From Sipunculus nudus (lineage: Eukaryota; Annelida; Sipuncula; Golfingiida; Sipunculidae), in assembly GCA_026874595.1 (NCBI GenBank), contig CM049314.1, forward strand, positions 1,139,318 to 1,203,317: a DNA stretch of 64,000 nucleotides, written 5' to 3'. Below are positions 53,101 through 64,000 of the stretch, piece after piece; the stretch's first letter is position 1; each line of letters opens with the position of its first letter. A program made the position numbers and the translations under genes. The notes beneath the pieces are model-generated. The model saw nothing but the letters and a program-made list of their open reading frames with translations, did not search any database and was not told the DNA's origin.

Positions 53101-54116
53101 CAATTACATAAACTATAGCTTATTTTTTCCCTCTGAGTCTTCTCCATAAACTGATAATGCCATCTGGTCTCAATGTTGTGTCACTTTGTCATTGTGTCCG
53201 TCTGTTTGTCAGTTGTCCTCAAATTCGCCTGCTTGCTCTTGCGTCTCAAATATAGCATTCTACAGGCCACAGTTTTGAAAGAATCCTTTTGAAACTATTA
53301 CATCTTAAGTCTTACACAAATATCTCGAAACCAATTTTTCATTTTCCGGAAATGGCCGCTAGGGGGCGCTGAACTCGAACCTCTCCCAACATATCATGCT
53401 TTGGCAATATCTCCAAAACTATAAACCTCAGTTACATAAACTGTAGCTTTTTTCTTCCTTTGAGTCGTCTCCATAATCTGGAGTAGTCATCTGGACTCAA
53501 TCTTGAGTCACTTTGTCAGTGTGTCCGTCTGTTTGTCAGTTGTCCTCAAATTCGCCTTCTTGCTGGTTCTTGTTTGTTTGTCACCACTCTCCTGGCCACA
53601 ATTTTGCCACAATAACCTTGAAACTTACAGGGATGATGAAAAAGAAAATTTCTAGGTGCCCTATTGTTTTTGGTTAATATAGGTGAAAGGTCAAGGTCAA
53701 GGTCGTCAAAACTTTTCAAAACGGTTTTTTCTCCATATCTGTGTGACTTTCAGTCGTATCTACTTCAACAATAGCTCATTTTAATCGTCGTTCCAAGGCC
53801 TGTCATCTCGTGTGTAGCTGACTCAAATTTGCCGTAAACATGGTTACCAATTTTGGGGGAAAATTCAGGATATTCGAAAATAAGGGGTCTTATTTTTCTA
53901 ACATTGTCAGTTTTAAAGTTAGAGTGATCTAGTTTTTTGCATCAGGTAGCATTTAACTAGTGCTACAAGATTTTATTACAAGTCTTGCAGTATCTCGTAA
54001 AATATCTCGTGAATAGAGATATTTCGAGATTTCATTCATCTTGCGCCAAAGGCCACATTATTGCAGGAATCTTTTTTGAAACTGACATATCATAAGTCCT
54101 ACACTAGTATCTCGAA
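50155..54116. repeat. 3,962-bp higher-order unit, copy 1
   Basis: The left boundary lies where similarity to copies 2 and 3 begins (AAATTTTTCATTTTCCGGAT followed by ATGGCCACAAGTGGGCGCTG). It is made of three subunits that open at 50,876, 52,459 and 53,571. It differs from both other copies at several shared positions, for example TCATATGTCATTC here against TCATAGGTCATTC at 54,698 and 58,660, and GGTCAAGGTCAAGG against GGTCAAGATCAAGG. Confidence 0.88.
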
Positions 54117-57100
54117 ATAAATTTTTCATTTTCCGGATATGGCCACAAGTGGGCGCTGCACACGACCCTCACACACATACCAATGTATTGGCCATATCTC
54201 TAAACCCAAAGCCTCAGTTACATAAACTAAAGCTTATTTTCCTCCTTTGAGTCTTCTGCATAACCTGATTAAGGCATCTGGTTTCAATCTTCTGTCACTT
54301 TGTCAGTGTGTCCATCTGTTTGTACGTTATCCTCAAAGTCGCCTGCTTGCTGGTTCTTACGCCTTACATATAGCATTCTACAGGCCACAGCTTTGACGGA
54401 ATCCTTTTGAAACTGGGACATCTTATGTCATACACTAATAATACAAAACGCATTTGTCGTCTTCGGAATATGTCCGCTAGAGGGCGCTACAGTCGAACCT
54501 CCCAAGTATATCATTTATTCGCCATACCTCCAAAACTATAAATCTAAATTACATAAATTATAACTCATTTTCTTCATAACTCACACTCTCCATAACTAGG
54601 TAAAGTCATCTGGTGTCAATCTTGTCTCACAAAGCCAGTATGTCTGTCTGTTCGTCTTTTGTTGTCAGCTTTGTCTGCTTCCCTGTTCTTTTGTCTCATA
54701 GGTCATTCTACAGGCCACATATTCTCAGCAATGTCCCTGAGAGTCATTCCATTAATAGAAAACCGACAATATGTTCTGTCTGTCCGTCTGTGTTTCACTT
54801 CTGATTTCCGGCAAGCGTTCAACCTATGGTCGTCTAGTTTGTTTGTCACCACTCTCCTGGCCACAATTTTGCCACAATAACCTTGAAAGTTACAGGGATC
54901 TTCGAAAACATAATTTCTAGGTGCCCTATTGTTTTTGGTTAAAATTGGTCAAAGGTCAAGATCAAGGTCGTCAAAATTTCTCAAAACGTTTTTTTTCTTC
55001 ATATCTTTGTGACTGTTAATCGTATCTACTTCAATAATAGCTCATTTTAATCGTCATTCCAAGGCCTGTCATCTGGTGTGTAGCTGAATTAAATTTGCCG
55101 TAACCATGGTTACAAATTTTTGGGGAAAAGTCATGATATTCGAAAATAAGGGATCTTATTTTTTTAACTTTGTCAGTTTTAAAGCTAGAGTGATCTAGTT
55201 TTTTGCATCAGGTAGCATTCAACTAGTACTATAAGATTTTATTACAAGTCCTGCAGTATCTCGTAAAATATCTCGTGAATAGAGATATTTCGAGATTTCA
55301 TTCATCTTGCGCCAAAGGCCACATTATTGCAGGAATCTTTTTGAAACTGACATATCATAAGTCCAACACTAGTATCTCGAAAATTGTTTTTTCATTTTTT
55401 GAATATGGCTCCTAGGGGGCGCTGCACACGACCCTCACACAGATATCATTACATTGGCCATATCTCTAAAACCCAAAGCCTCAATTACATAAACTATAGC
55501 TTATTTTTTCCCTCTAAATCTTCTCCATAAACTGATAATGTCATCTGGTCTCAATGTTGTGTCACTTTGTCATTGTGTCCGTCTGTTTGTTAGTTGTCCT
55601 CAAATTCGCCTGCTTGCTCTTGCGTCTCACATATAGCATTCTACAGGGCCCCAGTTTTTAAAGAAGCATTTGAAAACTGATGCATATTATGTTTTACAGA
55701 AATATCTCAAAACATTTTTTCTATTTTCCGGATATGGCCGCTAGGGGGCGCTGCACCTGACCCTCACACACATATCATTATATTGACCATATCTCTAAAA
55801 CCCAAAGGCACAATTACAGAAACTATGGCTTATTTTATTTCCCTGAGTCTTCTCCATGACCTAGTAATGTCATCTGGTCTCAATCTTGTGTCACTTTGTC
55901 AGTGTGTCTGTTTGTCAGTTGTCCTCAAATCCGCCTACTTGCTGGTTCTTGCGTCTCATATATAGCATTCTACAGGCCACAGTTTTTTTTTCAGGAATCC
56001 TTTTAAAACTGGTACATCTTATGTGTTACACTAATATCTCAAAATAGATTTTTCATTTTCCGGATATAGCCACTAGGGGGCGCTGCACTTTCACCTCCCC
56101 AACATATCATGTTTTGGCTATCTCTCCAAAATTATAAACCTTACCTACATAAACTATCGCTAATTTTGCTCTTCTTCACCTTCGGCGCTTTTGTCTGTAA
56201 TCTGTTATCACAGATGTGTCAGTATGTCTATCTGTTCGTCTTTTGTTGTCAGCTTTGTCTGCTTCCTCGTTGCTTTGTCTGATATGTCATTTTACAGGCC
56301 ACAACTTCTCAGCAAACGCTGAGGGTCATTCAAATAATAGAAAACCCACAATATGTTCTGTCTGTCCGTCTGTCTGTCATTTCAACTTCCGGCAAGCGCT
56401 CGACCTCTGGTCGTCTAGTTTGTTTGTCACCACTCTCCTGGCCACAATTTTGCCACAATAACCTTGAAACTTACAGGGATCTTCGAAAACATAATTTCTA
56501 GGTGTCCTGTTGTTTTTGGTTAAAATAGATCAAAGGTCAAGGTCAAGGTCGTCAAAACTTCTCAAAACGTTTTTTTCTTCATATTTTTGTGACTATTAGT
56601 CGTATCTACTTCAACAATAGCTCATTTTAATCGTCATTCCAAGGCCTGTCATCTGGTGTATAGCTGACTCAAATTTGCCGTAACCGTGGTTACAAATTTT
56701 TGGGGAAAAGTCATGATATTCCAAAATAAGGGATATTATTTTTCTAACTTTGTCAGTTTTAAAGCTAGAGGGATCTAGTTTTTTGCATCAGGTAGCATTC
56801 AACTAGTACTACAAGATTTTATTACAAGTCTTGCAGTATCTCGTAAAATATCTCGTGAATAGAGATATTTCGAGATTTCATTCATCTTGCGCCAAAGGCC
56901 ACATTATTGCAGGAATCTTTTTTGAAACTGACATATCATAAGTCCTACACTAGTATCTCGAAATAAGTTTTTCATTTTTTTGAATATGGCTCCCAGAGGG
57001 CGCTGCACGCGACCCTCACACAGATATCATTACATTGGCCATATCTCTAAAACCCAAAGCCTCAATTACATAAACTATAGCTTATTTTTTCCCTCTGAGT

Positions 57101-58078
57101 CTTCTCCATAAACTGATAATGCCATCTGGTCTCAATGTTGTGTCACTTTGTCATTGTGTCCGTCTGTTTGTCAGTTGTCCTCAAATTCGCCTGCTTGCTC
57201 TTGCGTCTCAAATATAGCATTCTACAGGCCACAGTTTTGAAAGAATCCTTTTGAAACTATTACATCTTAAGTCTTACACAAATATCTCGAAACCAATTTT
57301 TCATTTTCCGGAAATGGCCGCTAGGGGGCGCTGAACTCGAACCTCTCCCAACATATCATGCTTTGGCAATATCTCCAAAACTATAAACCTCAGTTACATA
57401 AACTGTAGCTTTTTTCTTCCTTTGAGTCGTCTCCATAATCTGGAGTAGTCATCTGGACTCAATCTTGAGTCACTTTGTCAGTGTGTCCGTCTGTTTGTCA
57501 GTTGTCCTCAAATTCGCCTTCTTGCTGGTTCTTGTTTGTTTGTCACCACTCTCCTGGCCACAATTTTGCCACAATAACCTTGAAACTTACAGGGATGATG
57601 AAAAAGAAAATTTCTAGGTGCCCTATTGTTTTTGGTTAATATAGGTGAAAGGTCAAGGTCAAGGTCGTCAAAACTTTTCAAAACGGTTTTTTCTCCATAT
57701 CTGTGTGACTTTCAGTCGTATCTACTTCAACAATAGCTCATTTTAATCGTCGTTCCAAGGCCTGTCATCTCGTGTGTAGCTGACTCAAATTTGCCGTAAA
57801 CATGGTTACCAATTTTGGGGGAAAATTCAGGATATTCGAAAATAAGGGGTCTTATTTTTCTAACATTGTCAGTTTTAAAGTTAGAGTGATCTAGTTTTTT
57901 GCATCAGGTAGCATTTAACTAGTGCTACAAGATTTTATTACAAGTCTTGCAGTATCTCGTAAAATATCTCGTGAATAGAGATATTTCGAGATTTCATTCA
58001 TCTTGCGCCAAAGGCCACATTATTGCAGGAATCTTTTTTGAAACTGACATATCATAAGTCCTACACTAGTATCTCGAA
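54117..58078. repeat. 3,962-bp higher-order unit, copy 2
   Basis: Exactly 3,962 bp after copy 1, near-identical. It shares with copy 3 the substitutions that separate it from copy 1, so copies 2 and 3 arose from each other more recently or were homogenised together. Confidence 0.9.
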
Positions 58079-61000
58079 ATAAATTTTTCATTTTCCGGAT
58101 ATGGCCACAAGTGGGCGCTGCACACGACCCTCACACACATACCAATGTATTGGCCATATCTCTAAACCCAAAGCCTCAGTTACATAAACTAAAGCTTATT
58201 TTCCTCCTTTGAGTCTTCTGCATAACCTGATTAAGGCATCTGGTTTCAATCTTCTGTCACTTTGTCAGTGTGTCCATCTGTTTGTACGTTATCCTCAAAG
58301 TCGCCTGCTTGCTGGTTCTTACGCCTTACATATAGCATTCTACAGGCCACAGCTTTGACGGAATCCTTTTGAAACTGGGACATCTTATGTCATACACTAA
58401 TAATACAAAACGCATTTGTCGTCTTCGGAATATGTCCGCTAGAGGGCGCTACAGTCGAACCTCCCAAGTATATCATTTATTCGCCATACCTCCAAAACTA
58501 TAAATCTAAATTACATAAATTATAACTCATTTTCTTCATAACTCACACTCTCCATAACTAGGTAAAGTCATCTGGTGTCAATCTTGTCTCACAAAGCCAG
58601 TATGTCTGTCTGTTCGTCTTTTGTTGTCAGCTTTGTCTGCTTCCCTGTTCTTTTGTCTCATAGGTCATTCTACAGGCCACATATTCTCAGCAATGTCCCT
58701 GAGAGTCATTCCATTAATAGAAAACCGACAATATGTTCTGTCTGTCCGTCTGTGTTTCACTTCTGATTTCCGGCAAGCGTTCAACCTATGGTCGTCTAGT
58801 TTGTTTGTCACCACTCTCCTGGCCACAATTTTGCCACAATAACCTTGAAAGTTACAGGGATCTTCGAAAACATAATTTCTAGGTGCCCTATTGTTTTTGG
58901 TTAAAATTGGTCAAAGGTCAAGATCAAGGTCGTCAAAATTTCTCAAAACGTTTTTTTTCTTCATATCTTTGTGACTGTTAATCGTATCTACTTCAATAAT
59001 AGCTCATTTTAATCGTCATTCCAAGGCCTGTCATCTGGTGTGTAGCTGAATTAAATTTGCCGTAACCATGGTTACAAATTTTTGGGGAAAAGTCATGATA
59101 TTCGAAAATAAGGGATCTTATTTTTTTAACTTTGTCAGTTTTAAAGCTAGAGTGATCTAGTTTTTTGCATCAGGTAGCATTCAACTAGTACTATAAGATT
59201 TTATTACAAGTCCTGCAGTATCTCGTAAAATATCTCGTGAATAGAGATATTTCGAGATTTCATTCATCTTGCGCCAAAGGCCACATTATTGCAGGAATCT
59301 TTTTGAAACTGACATATCATAAGTCCAACACTAGTATCTCGAAAATTGTTTTTTCATTTTTTGAATATGGCTCCTAGGGGGCGCTGCACACGACCCTCAC
59401 ACAGATATCATTACATTGGCCATATCTCTAAAACCCAAAGCCTCAATTACATAAACTATAGCTTATTTTTTCCCTCTAAATCTTCTCCATAAACTGATAA
59501 TGTCATCTGGTCTCAATGTTGTGTCACTTTGTCATTGTGTCCGTCTGTTTGTTAGTTGTCCTCAAATTCGCCTGCTTGCTCTTGCGTCTCACATATAGCA
59601 TTCTACAGGGCCCCAGTTTTTAAAGAAGCATTTGAAAACTGATGCATATTATGTTTTACAGAAATATCTCAAAACATTTTTTCTATTTTCCGGATATGGC
59701 CGCTAGGGGGCGCTGCACCTGACCCTCACACACATATCATTATATTGACCATATCTCTAAAACCCAAAGGCACAATTACAGAAACTATGGCTTATTTTAT
59801 TTCCCTGAGTCTTCTCCATGACCTAGTAATGTCATCTGGTCTCAATCTTGTGTCACTTTGTCAGTGTGTCTGTTTGTCAGTTGTCCTCAAATCCGCCTAC
59901 TTGCTGGTTCTTGCGTCTCATATATAGCATTCTACAGGCCACAGTTTTTTTTTTCAGGAATCCTTTTAAAACTGGTACATCTTATGTGTTACACTAATAT
60001 CTCAAAATAGATTTTTCATTTTCCGGATATAGCCACTAGGGGGCGCTGCACTTTCACCTCCCCAACATATCATGTTTTGGCTATCTCTCCAAAATTATAA
60101 ACCTTACCTACATAAACTATCGCTAATTTTGCTCTTCTTCACCTTCGGCGCTTTTGTCTGTAATCTGTTATCACAGATGTGTCAGTATGTCTATCTGTTC
60201 GTCTTTTGTTGTCAGCTTTGTCTGCTTCCTCGTTGCTTTGTCTGATATGTCATTTTACAGGCCACAACTTCTCAGCAAACGCTGAGGGTCATTCAAATAA
60301 TAGAAAACCCACAATATGTTCTGTCTGTCCGTCTGTCTGTCATTTCAACTTCCGGCAAGCGCTCGACCTCTGGTCGTCTAGTTTGTTTGTCACCACTCTC
60401 CTGGCCACAATTTTGCCACAATAACCTTGAAACTTACAGGGATCTTCGAAAACATAATTTCTAGGTGCCCTATTGTTTTTGGTTAAAATAGATCAAAGGT
60501 CAAGGTCAAGGTCGTCAAAACTTCTCAAAACGTTTTTTTCTTCATATTTTTGTGACTATTAGTCGTATCTACTTCAACAATAGCTCATTTTAATCGTCAT
60601 TCCAAGGCCTGTCATCTGGTGTATAGCTGACTCAAATTTGCCGTAACCGTGGTTACAAATTTTTGGGGAAAAGTCATGATATTCCAAAATAAGGGATATT
60701 ATTTTTCTAACTTTGTCAGTTTTAAAGCTAGAGGGATCTAGTTTTTTGCATCAGGTAGCATTCAACTAATACTACAAGATTTTATTACAAGTCTTGCAGT
60801 ATCTCGTAAAATATCTCGTGAATAGAGATATTTCGAGATTTCATTCATCTTGCGCCAAAGGCCACATTATTGCAGGAATCTTTTTTGAAACTGACATATC
60901 ATAAGTCCTACACTAGTATCTCGAAATAAGTTTTTTCATTTTTTTTAATATGGCTCCCAGAGGGCGCTGCACGCGACCCTCACACAGATATCATTACATT

Positions 61001-62045
61001 GGCCATATCTCTAAAACCCAAAGCCTCAATTACATAAACTATAGCTTATTTTTTCCCTCTGAGTCTTCTCCATAAACTGATAATGCCATCTGGTCTCAAT
61101 GTTGTGTCACTTTGTCATTGTGTCCGTCTGTTTGTCAGTTGTCCTCAAATTCGCCTGCTTGCTCTTGCGTCTCAAATATAGCATTCTACAGGCCACAGTT
61201 TTGAAAGAATCCTTTTGAAACTATTACATCTTAAGTCTTACACAAATATCTCGAAACCAATTTTATATTTTCCGGATATGGCCGCTACGGGGCGCTGAAC
61301 TCGAACCTCTCCCAACATATCATGCTTTGGCAATATCTCCAAAACCAAAACCTCAGTTACATAAACTGTAGCTTTTTTCTTCCTTTGAGTCGTCTCCATA
61401 ATCTGGAGTAGTCATCTGGACTCAATCTTGAGTCACTTTGTCAGTGTGTCCGTCTGTTTGTCAGTTGTCCTCAAATTCGCCTTCTTGCTGGTTCTTGTTT
61501 GTTTGTCACCACTCTCCTGGCCACAATTTTGCCACAATAACCTTGAAACTTACAGGGATGATGAAAAAGAAAATTTCTAGGTGCCTTATTGTTTTTGGTT
61601 AATATAGGTGAAAGGTCAAGGTCAAGGTCGTCAAAACTTTTCAAAACGGTTTTTTCTCCATATCTGTGTGACTTTCAGTCGTATCTACTTCAACAATAGC
61701 TCATTTTAATCGTCGTTCCAAGGCCTGTCATCTCGTGTGTAGCTGACTCAAATTTGCCGTAAACATGGTTACCAATTTTGGGGGAAAATTCAGGATATTC
61801 GAAAATAAGGGGTCTTATTTTTCTAACATTGTCAGTTTTAAAGTTAGAGTGATCTATTTTTTTGCATCAGGTAGCATTTAACTAGTGCTACAAGATTTTA
61901 TTACAAGTCTTGCAGTATCTCGTAAAATATCTCGTGAATAGAGATATTTCGAGATTTCATTCATCTTGCGCCAAAGGCCACATTATTGCAGGAATCTTTT
62001 TGAAACTGACATATCCTAAGTCCTACACTAGTATCTCGATAAAGT
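58079..62045. repeat. 3,962-bp higher-order unit, copy 3
   Basis: Third tandem copy. It is nearly identical to copy 2 up to about 60,450, then carries private changes: TGCCCTATTG for TGTCCTGTTG near 60,466, an altered A/T run at 60,931-60,950, and GCTACGGGGCGCTG at 61,285. It ends near 62,045, where sequence passes into a different monomer. Confidence 0.88.
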
Positions 62046-64000
62046 TTTTTCATTTTTTGAATATGGCTGCTGGGGGGCGCTGCAAACGACCTTCACACAC
62101 ATATCATTACATTGGCCATATCTCTAAAACCCAAAGCCTCATTTACATAAACTATAGCTTATTTTTTTTCCCTGAGTCTTCTCCATAAACTGATAATGTC
62201 ATCTGGTCTCAATCTTGTGTCACTTTGTCAGTGTGTCTGTCTGTTTGTCAGTTGTCCTCAAATTTGCCTGCTTGCTGGTTCTTGCGTCTCTCATATAGCA
62301 TTCTACAGGCCACAGTTTTTAAAGAAGCATTTGAAAACTGATGCATATTATGTTTTACAGAAATATCTCAAAACATTTTTTTCTGTTTTCCGGATATGGC
62401 AGCTAGGTGGCGTTGCACATGTCCCTCACACACATATCATTATATTGACCATATTTCTAAAACCTAAAGGCACAATTACAGAAACTATGGCTTATTTTAT
62501 TTCCCTGAGTCTTCTCCATGACCTAGTAATGTCATCTGGTCTCAATCTTGTGTCACTTTGTCAGTGTGTCTGTTTGTCAGTTGTCCTAAAATCCGCCTAC
62601 TTGCTGGTTCTTGCGTCTCATATATAGCATTCTACAGGCCACAGTTTTTTTTCAGGAATCCTTTTAAAACTGGTACATCTTATGTGTTACACTAATATCT
62701 CACTAAAATATTTTTCATTTTTCCGGATATAGCCACTAGGGGGCGCTGCACTTTCACATCCCCAACATATCATGTTTTGGCTATCTCTCCAAAATTATAA
62801 ACCTTACCTACATAAACTATCGCTAATTTTGCTCTTCTTCACCTTCGGCGCTTTTGTCTGTAATCTGTTATCACAGATGTGTCAGTATGCCTGTCTGTTC
62901 GTCTTTTGTTGTCAGCTTTGTCTGCTTCCTCGTTGCTTTGTCTGATATGTCATTTTACAGGCCACAACTTCTCAGCAAACGCTGAGGGTCATTCAAATAA
63001 TAGAAAACCCACAATATGTTCTGTCTGTCCGTCTGTCTGTCATTTCAACTTCCGGCAAGCGCTCGACCTCTGGTCGTCTAGTTTGTTGCTTGCCGGAATC
63101 AAAGATTTCGGCAAGCATATTGGTCAGTTGCGTATGTCTGTTTGTCTGTCTGTTTGTTTGTTTGTCATCACTCTCCTGGCCACAACTTTGCCACAATAAC
63201 CTTGAAACTTACAGAGATGATGAAAAACATAATTTCTAGGTGCCCTATTGTTTTTGGCCAAAATAGGTCATAGGTCAAGGTCAAGGTCGTCAAAACTTCT
63301 CAAAACGGCTTTTTCTTCATATCTGTGTGACTATTAGTCGTATCTACTTCAACAAAAGCTCATTTTAATCGTCATTCCAAGGCCTGTCATCTGGTTTGTA
63401 GCTGACTCAAATTTGCCGTAACCGTGGTTACGAATTTTGGGGAAAAGTCATGATATTTGAAAATAAGGGCTCTTATTTTTCTAACTTTGTCAGTTTTAAA
63501 GCTAGAGTGATCTAGTTTTTTGCATCAGGTAGCATTCAACTAGTACTACAAGATTTTATAACAAGTCTTGCAGTATCTTGTAAAATATCTCGTGAATAGA
63601 GATATTTCGAGATTTCATTCATCTTGCGCCAAAGGCCACATTATTGCAGGAATCTTTTTGAAACTGACATATCATAAGTCCTGAACTAGTATCTCGAAAT
63701 CGTTTTTTCATTTTTTGAATATGGCTGCTAGGGGGCGCTGCACACGACCCTCACACACATATCATTACATTGGCCATATCTCTAAAACCCAAAGCCTCAA
63801 TTACATAAACTATAGCTTATTTTTTCCCTCTGAGTCTTCTTCATAAACTGATAATGTCATCTGGTCTCAATATTGTGTCACTCTGTCAGTGTGTCCGTCT
63901 GTTTGTCAGTTGTCCTCAAATTAGCCTGCTTGCTCTTGCGTCTCACATATAGCATTCTACAGGCCACAGTTTTGAAAGAATCCTTTTGAAACTATTGCAT
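62046..64000. repeat. Partial satellite subunits after copy 3
   Basis: Monomers related to but distinct from those in the 3,962-bp unit. The stretch 62,730-63,080 matches 60,030-60,380 closely. A GCTTGCCG hairpin repeat is inserted at 63,088-63,145, and a new subunit opens at about 63,152 (TTTGTTTGTCATCACTCTCC). The sequence is cut by the window end. Confidence 0.85.

Larger units (their letters stand above)
48115..63290 (+). promoter_or_regulatory. AGGTCA half-site clusters, 12 copies
   Basis: Each large subunit contains TCAAAGGTCAAGGTCAAGG followed by TCGTCAAAA. The first is at about 48,114, others near 49,064, 50,988, 52,568, 53,687, 54,950, 56,530, 57,648, 58,912, 60,493, 61,614 and 63,267. 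AGGTCA is the nuclear-receptor half-site, and TCAAGGTCA is the extended monomer site used by the ERR and FTZ-F1 families. The 49,064 copy reads AGGTCAAAGGTCA, a DR1 arrangement. The motif is seen; any receptor binding is inference. Confidence 0.45.
48423..63612. other. 37-nt conserved hairpin, 12 copies
   Basis: Arms TCTCG-TA-AAATATCTC and GAGATATTT-CGAGA around the 7-base loop GTGAATA, giving 14 pairs with a 2-base bulge. Copies start at 48,423, 49,373, 51,297, 52,877, 53,993, 55,259, 56,839, 57,955, 59,221, 60,802, 61,918 and 63,576. All are identical except the last, where TCTCG is TCTTG and still pairs through G-U. It sits about 310 bp after the AGGTCA cluster in every subunit. Confidence 0.85.
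48569..63740 (+). promoter_or_regulatory. 29 CTCF-like 19-bp motifs in the satellite
   Basis: Each ~330-bp monomer carries one copy, always on the plus strand. The best form is TGGCCGCTAGGGGGCGCTG; the animal CTCF consensus as I remember it is TGGCCACCAGGGGGCGCTA. Starts: 48,569, 48,897, 49,519, 49,847, 50,178, 50,509, 51,444, 51,773, 52,105, 53,025, 53,353, 54,140, 54,471, 55,406, 55,735, 56,067, 56,987, 57,315, 58,102, 58,433, 59,368, 59,697, 60,030, 60,951, 61,279, 62,064, 62,397, 62,730 and 63,722. Weak members are 61,279 and 62,397. The resemblance is visible; binding is inference. Confidence 0.5.
48003..64000. repeat. Complex satellite array with ~330-bp and 1-1.6-kb subunits
   Basis: Subunits open with TTTGTTTGTCACCACTCTCC then TGGCCACAATTTTGCC (for example 48,003, 48,955, 50,876, 52,459, 53,571 and 54,838). 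Each continues through an AGGTCA cluster, a 14-bp palindrome, a 37-nt hairpin and one to several ~330-bp monomers that each hold a GGGGGCGCTG box. Units are 952 to about 1,580 bp, depending on how many ~330-bp monomers follow. Short plus-strand open frames of 60-143 codons recur with the same period and contain runs such as CLSVCLSV that come from TCTG repeats. I do not regard them as genes. The array continues past the window end. Confidence 0.93.

Noticed and set aside
62196..62627. 143-codon frame in the right satellite, and 60-106-codon frames recurring every 3,962 bp
   Set aside because: They are periodic with the satellite, have no recognisable family and are closed by ordinary monomer variation in sister units.

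Overview
This window is eukaryotic and almost entirely repetitive. I find no host protein-coding gene, rRNA or tRNA gene that I can support. The style of the dispersed repeats, the A+T richness and an LTR retrotransposon related to metazoan Ty3/Gypsy elements suggest an invertebrate animal. A bivalve or other mollusc is my best guess from memory of similar repeats, with low confidence.

Layout. (1) 1-32,455 is one huge minisatellite built on a ~31-bp A+T-rich monomer, with 24-bp and ~37-bp variants. It is organised into nested higher-order repeats and contains a ~15.3-kb block present twice in tandem and almost identical (about 217-15,515 and 15,515-30,842). The minus strand lacks stop codons in all three frames of the main monomer, which creates phantom ORFs of up to 858 aa. 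(2) 32,456-34,581 is mostly single-copy-looking DNA. (3) 34,582-35,668 is an array of exactly 43-bp units, followed by 35,668-36,690, an array of ~79-bp units. (4) 36,814-46,208 is an island bounded by a diverged inverted repeat. Inside it sits a degenerate 6.3-kb Ty3/Gypsy-type LTR retrotransposon (38,208-44,549). It has two LTRs, a primer-binding site, gag, integrase, reverse transcriptase/RNase H and a polypurine tract. Its integrase lies upstream of the reverse transcriptase, the Copia-like order known from Gmr1-type Gypsy elements. (5) 46,209-47,500 is old repeat debris, including remnants of the 79-bp repeat seen on the left side. (6) 47,552-64,000 is a complex satellite of ~330-bp and ~1-1.6-kb subunits, including three tandem copies of a 3,962-bp unit. 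It runs off the window end.

Most interesting signal. The right-hand satellite is a regular concatemer of short sites that resemble regulatory motifs. Twenty-nine same-orientation copies of a 19-bp sequence closely resemble the animal CTCF consensus. Twelve copies each of an AGGTCA half-site cluster, a 14-bp palindrome and a 37-nt hairpin accompany them. Whether any protein binds them cannot be decided from sequence. About four fifths of the window is tandem repeat, as expected for heterochromatic, subtelomeric or macrosatellite DNA.
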